Assembly: GCA_019358855.1 (NCBI GenBank)
Contig: JAHHII010000011.1
Coordinates: forward strand, 62,001 to 126,000
Reading direction: 5' to 3'
Source of the DNA: Timaviella obliquedivisa GSE-PSE-MK23-08B
GTDB lineage: Bacteria > Cyanobacteriota > Cyanobacteriia > Elainellales > Elainellaceae
Length of the DNA: 64,000 nt
Part shown: piece after piece, positions 60,625 to 64,000 of the stretch
Layout of the letters: every line of letters starts with the position of its first letter
Numbering within the stretch: the stretch's first letter is position 1
Notes under the pieces: generated by a model
The model's database searches: none
The model's input: only the letters and a program-made list of their open reading frames with translations
Told to the model about the DNA's origin: nothing
Made by a program: the position numbers and the translations under genes

Positions 60625-63378
60625 ATGCACTACGAATATCAGGTTGGGGGCAGTCTCAAACTAAACTCTCCTAGCTATGTAACTCGCCGGGCTGACACTG
60701 AACTGTACAACGCCATTGTTGCAGGTGAGTTTTGCTACGTTTTTAATGCACGCCAAATGGGTAAGTCTAGCTTGCGCGTCAGGACACAGCACCAACTAAA
60801 ACAGGTAGGCATTCGTTCTGCATCGTTAGATATGACCAGTATTGGCAGCCAAGATCTAACGCCTCAGCAGTGGTATAAAACCTTAGCAGCCGACTTGTTA
60901 CGGAGCCTTAACTTGTGGCATCAGGTGAACCTGAAACTCTGGTGGCAAGAGCACAGTAGTATTTCTCCGCTACGGCAGTTAAATCTATTAATAGAGGAAA
61001 TTATTGAGGTTCATTATCCCCATGAGCATCTGGTGATTTTTGTCGATGAGGTGGATAGTGCTTTGAGTTTGAACTTTCCAGTCGATGACTTTTTTGCACT
61101 AATTCGCTATTGCTACAATCAACGCGCCGACCAACCCACCTACAACCGTCTGACTTGGGCTTTGTTTGGAGTCACAATTCCTTCTGATTTAATGCGCGAT
61201 CGCCATCGCACACCCTTCAATATTGGTCGAGCGATCGAGCTACAGGGTTTTCAAGAAGACGAGGCCGTTCCTCTGGTGGCAGGCTTAACGACCAGGGTTA
61301 ACAATGCTCAGGGCGTACTGCGAGAAATTTTGCACTGGACAAAAGGGCAGCCTTTTTTAACCCAAAAGCTCTGTCGGTTAGTGGTCGAGACTTGCGATAC
61401 TGTCAGCCGATGCCCCGTCATCATTCCGACAGGAACCGAAGGCTATTGGGTCGAACAGGTCGTCCAGTCTCAAATTATTGCTAACTGGACAACGCAAGAT
61501 CAGCCTGAGCATTTGCGCACCATCCGCGATCGTCTCCTATACAACGAAGCTATGGCAGGTCGTCTGCTCGGCATCTATCAGCGGATTTTGGCGGGCGAGG
61601 GAATTTCTAACGACGATAGTCCCGAACACATTGAGCTATTGCTGTCAGGACTCGTCGTTTCTCAACATGGCATTTTACAGGTTAAAAACGCCATCTATCA
61701 GAAGGTTTTCAACCCGTTGTGGGTGACCGAGCAACTCGAAAACCTACGTCCCTACACACCCAAATTCAACGCCTGGTTGGGGTCGCAGCAGCAAAACGAG
61801 TCCTACTTATTACAAGGGGCAGAGTTGCAAAAAGCCATGGTTTGGAAGACCAATCGAATGCTGAGCGACCTGGATTATCGTTTCATTAGTGCTAGCCAAG
61901 ACTTTGCCAAGCGATCGGTTGAAACCGACCTGGCAGTAGAAAAGTTAGAGCGCGAAAAAGCACAGTTTGCTCTCAAAGCCGCTCAAGATGCTCGCCAAAT
62001 TTTGTTAAATGCTCACCAATCTGCTCGCAACAGCACTAAAAATTTAAGGCTCGGGCGACGGTGGATTGCTGGAATTGCTGCGGGTGTAACGGGCATTATC
62101 TTTGTTCTACGATTAACGGGCGTGTTGCAGGGCGTAGAGTGGATGGCTCTCGATCGCTTTTTTCAACTTCGCCCTCCAGCAGCGATCGATGCGCGGATTA
62201 CCTTGGTCGAGATCGCGGAGGCGGACTTACAACAAATTGGACAATATCCTATGTCCGATCGCGTCCTCGCAACATCGCTAAAAAATCTTCAGCAATACCA
62301 GCCACAGTCCATTGGGTTAGATATTTATCGAGATTTATCAACTGCGCCCGGTCAAACTGAGCTTAATCAAATATTTCAAAATTCTGACAATATTATTGGG
62401 ATTCATAAAATTACTGGCGAACGAGTGGGACAGTCGCCAATTTTGATGGAGCGTCAGCAAGTAGGATTTGCTGACCAAGTTTTAGATGGTGACGGTAAAG
62501 TCCGCCGTGCTTTACTTTCAGTCCGCGCTGAAGGAAAGGTGCAGTTTAGTTTAGGGCTACGGTTGGCGATCGATTATCTTAAAACTAAGGGGATCGTTCC
62601 TCAACCCCGCTCCCATCACTCCCGTCAAATGCAATTGGGGAAGGCAATCTTGATACCCTTTCGCTCGGACGATGGCGGCTACGTGCGCACAGATGCAGCA
62701 GGATACCAAATTTTGATGAATTTTCGAGGGACACGGCAGCAATTTGTGACGCTGTCGATGACAGATGTATTAGCAAATCGTATTCCTGCTGAAAGCGTGC
62801 GCGATCGCATTGTGCTGATTGGCTATACTGCCGAAAGCGTTAACGACTTGTTCCAAACTTCCTATAGCAATCGAATTGTTGGAGTTCCGACTCAAATGTC
62901 GGGCGTTGTTCTCCATGCTAATGCAATCAGTCAGTTAATAGATGCGGCTTTAGGGGAACGTCCGCTTCTAAAAGTCTTAGATGAGCCTATAGAGTGGCTA
63001 TGGATTTTCCTGAGCGCGACGGTGGGCGCGGCTTTGGCTTGGCAGATCAAAACATCCAGAGTAATCGCCATTGCAGGAGTAATGGCGATCGTCGGAATAG
63101 TGGGCGGAGCTTATTTGGCATTTCTGCAAGGGTGGTGGCTGCCCATGATACCCGCAAGCCTCGGCTTGGCGATCGCGGCAGTTGTTTTACCCAACATTGC
63201 CACCCAACAATTAGAAAAAATTCAACTCCGCCAAACCGTTCGTTTACTGGTTTCTGCAACTCATCAACATTCTACTGCCGGGCGAATTGCGATTGAATAT
63301 CTCAAACAATCGGAAAGCAAAGAGAACCAAAAACTCATTGAAGAATTCTTAGTGCGCGAATTTTATCAACAGATTTAA
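60625..63378 (+). CDS. AAA-like ATPase domain fused to CHASE2 sensor domain, membrane protein
   Basis: A 917-residue protein. Residues 1-380 are an AAA-like (AAA_35-type) NTPase: YVTRRADTELYNAIV, P-loop-like FNARQMGKSSLRVR (GKS), and FVDEVDSAL for Walker B. A coiled coil follows (about 430-470: VEKLEREKAQFALKAAQDA), then a membrane helix (WIAGIAAGVTGIIFVLRL) and a periplasmic CHASE2 domain (about 505-780: LVEIAEADLQQIGQYP, QSIGLDIYRDL, VLIGYTAESVNDLF, VLHANAISQLI). Three more membrane helices close it. Such fusions are common in cyanobacteria and probably signal an unknown extracellular cue to the ATPase. Ligand unknown. Confidence 0.9.
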   Translation: MHYEYQVGGSLKLNSPSYVTRRADTELYNAIVAGEFCYVFNARQMGKSSLRVRTQHQLKQVGIRSASLDMTSIGSQDLTPQQWYKTLAADLLRSLNLWHQVNLKLWWQEHSSISPLRQLNLLIEEIIEVHYPHEHLVIFVDEVDSALSLNFPVDDFFALIRYCYNQRADQPTYNRLTWALFGVTIPSDLMRDRHRTPFNIGRAIELQGFQEDEAVPLVAGLTTRVNNAQGVLREILHWTKGQPFLTQKLCRLVVETCDTVSRCPVIIPTGTEGYWVEQVVQSQIIANWTTQDQPEHLRTIRDRLLYNEAMAGRLLGIYQRILAGEGISNDDSPEHIELLLSGLVVSQHGILQVKNAIYQKVFNPLWVTEQLENLRPYTPKFNAWLGSQQQNESYLLQGAELQKAMVWKTNRMLSDLDYRFISASQDFAKRSVETDLAVEKLEREKAQFALKAAQDARQILLNAHQSARNSTKNLRLGRRWIAGIAAGVTGIIFVLRLTGVLQGVEWMALDRFFQLRPPAAIDARITLVEIAEADLQQIGQYPMSDRVLATSLKNLQQYQPQSIGLDIYRDLSTAPGQTELNQIFQNSDNIIGIHKITGERVGQSPILMERQQVGFADQVLDGDGKVRRALLSVRAEGKVQFSLGLRLAIDYLKTKGIVPQPRSHHSRQMQLGKAILIPFRSDDGGYVRTDAAGYQILMNFRGTRQQFVTLSMTDVLANRIPAESVRDRIVLIGYTAESVNDLFQTSYSNRIVGVPTQMSGVVLHANAISQLIDAALGERPLLKVLDEPIEWLWIFLSATVGAALAWQIKTSRVIAIAGVMAIVGIVGGAYLAFLQGWWLPMIPASLGLAIAAVVLPNIATQQLEKIQLRQTVRLLVSATHQHSTAGRIAIEYLKQSESKENQKLIEEFLVREFYQQI

Positions 63379-63380
63379 TC

Positions 63381-63620
63381 CTACAGTTTAGGAAAGCTTG
63401 GCTTGTAAACAATGCCTCGAGAACCCGCGCCTCGAGTGCCCTTAGGAACTGGATCACCGGGCGGGTCAAAATTGTGTGGACTCACATTGGTAGGTAAGGA
63501 AAGCTGATTGAAATGAGGTAGCTGAAAAGCTTGTGCCGATAAAATAGGCAATCCTAATCCAAGAAGAATACTAAGTAAAAGAATAAGCCGAGCAGAACAG
63601 GGAAACCAGGGTAAGAACAT
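63381..63620 (-). CDS. small secreted protein of unknown function
   Basis: A 79-residue protein. Its N-terminus is basic then hydrophobic (SARLILLLSILLGLGLPILS) and ends with AQA, a clear signal peptide cleaved near residue 30. The mature 49 residues are Pro/Gly-rich, with FDPPGDPVPKGTRGAGSRG. That short motif recalls the start of DUF928 proteins, which are often encoded next to CHASE2 proteins, but this one is too short for the family. It is convergent with the AAA-CHASE2 gene, 2 bp apart. Confidence 0.6.
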   Translation of the reverse strand: MFLPWFPCSARLILLLSILLGLGLPILSAQAFQLPHFNQLSLPTNVSPHNFDPPGDPVPKGTRGAGSRGIVYKPSFPKL

Positions 63621-64000
63621 AGGATTAGCCGTAAAAGGGTTCTTTTGTCCGAATACACACTAATTTACGCGCTAGTTCTGGCTACTCAGCACAGTTCATG
63701 ATCTTTTTACGACGCTCGAAGCTGTTTTTTGCATCAATTAAACTTATAGTGACACTGAAGGGGCGATCGCCCTTCCCTATCATTCTGCTAAACCTCAACA
63801 GAGTCAGACTTCTTGTTTTTACTTCACTGCCTAAAGTGGGTTTAGTTTGGACATAGTAAGGTGACTTATTGACAAGGTGGGTTTATCGGAATCTTTAAAC
63901 TTATTCGGTTTCCTGGGAACGGTTTGGGCGGTGTAAGAACACGATTAATCTATCGGTTTTTGCGACCAGACATTTCTCAGCCTATCCATCATGATGAGAG
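63621..64000. other. right-end interval without recognisable gene
   Basis: The last 380 bp contain stops in all frames and no RNA fold that I recognise. An ATG at 63991 is too close to the window end to judge. Confidence 0.4.

Noticed and set aside
1-64000. A CRISPR array or an rRNA operon
   Set aside because: No regularly spaced direct repeats with unique spacers and no rRNA sequence were seen.

Overview
The window is a chromosomal segment of a cyanobacterium, probably filamentous. It is full of the HIP1 octamer GCGATCGC and its core GCGATCG. Several genes occur essentially only in cyanobacteria and plastids: ndhL, the DUF3007, DUF2555, DUF3285, DUF3370 and DUF3531 families, a VIPP1/IM30-type PspA, LL-diaminopimelate aminotransferase, and a ferrochelatase with a C-terminal chlorophyll-a/b-binding helix. 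No rRNA, CRISPR array, complete insertion sequence or prophage was seen. Most of the window is housekeeping, with small mobile or decayed elements between genes.

Layout. 1-2.7 kb: 5' end of an unknown gene, a DUF433/DUF5615 toxin-antitoxin-like pair, a GNAT acetyltransferase, miaE and a glutathione transferase. 2.7-6.1 kb: a secreted DUF3370 protein, tRNA-Gly(UCC) and a VOC-family protein. 6.2-9.7 kb: a three-gene minus-strand unit (membrane protein with a SPOR-like tail, TIR protein, ParA/MinD-like ATPase with a variant P-loop), the most system-like locus here. 9.9-15 kb: DciA-like protein, an MBOAT acyltransferase, an NTF2-like secreted protein, a broken ltrA and a PD-(D/E)XK-like protein. 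15-22.8 kb: vipp1/pspA, coaBC, DUF2555, an esterase, purH, cbiT, cdsA, hemH. 23-24.2 kb: a decayed integrase fragment abutting a methyltransferase gene with an amber codon. 24.3-26.4 kb: a partner-switching module (kinase/anti-sigma, REC-PP2C phosphatase, STAS protein). 26.7-38.8 kb: mrdA (PBP2), a multi-GAF protein, pyrD, slipin, DUF3531, ssb, mreBCD and a HAD hydrolase. 39-45.5 kb: a His-rich COG0523 GTPase, cysS, an RCK-pore-RCK potassium-channel-like protein and a UgpC/MalK-type ABC ATPase. 46.4-53.1 kb: ndhL-DUF3007-trpA, an AAA+ ATPase, prfB with a programmed frameshift, DUF3285, ybeY, dgkA and a trpG/pabA amidotransferase. 53.2-63.6 kb: an antitoxin/PIN pair, an MBL-fold protein, a Ca2+/H+ exchanger, a degenerate receiver protein, pfkA, a dead Uma2 gene, dapL and an AAA-CHASE2 protein.

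Genes that work together. mreBCD and mrdA define the lateral-wall elongation machinery. The three Rsb-like genes form a phosphorylation switch. ybeY-DUF3285-dgkA lie in a row, as often in cyanobacteria. The SPOR-like, TIR and ATPase genes are almost certainly co-transcribed.

Repeats. A 153-bp MITE-like element occurs twice in inverted orientation, 14 kb apart. A short (about 32 bp) dispersed repeat occurs four times, three of them inside coding sequence. A roughly 115-bp degenerate repeat occurs three times between genes. Four genes are visibly broken (integrase, methyltransferase, ltrA, Uma2), each with lesions that can be located. All assignments come from reading the sequence; no database search was run.
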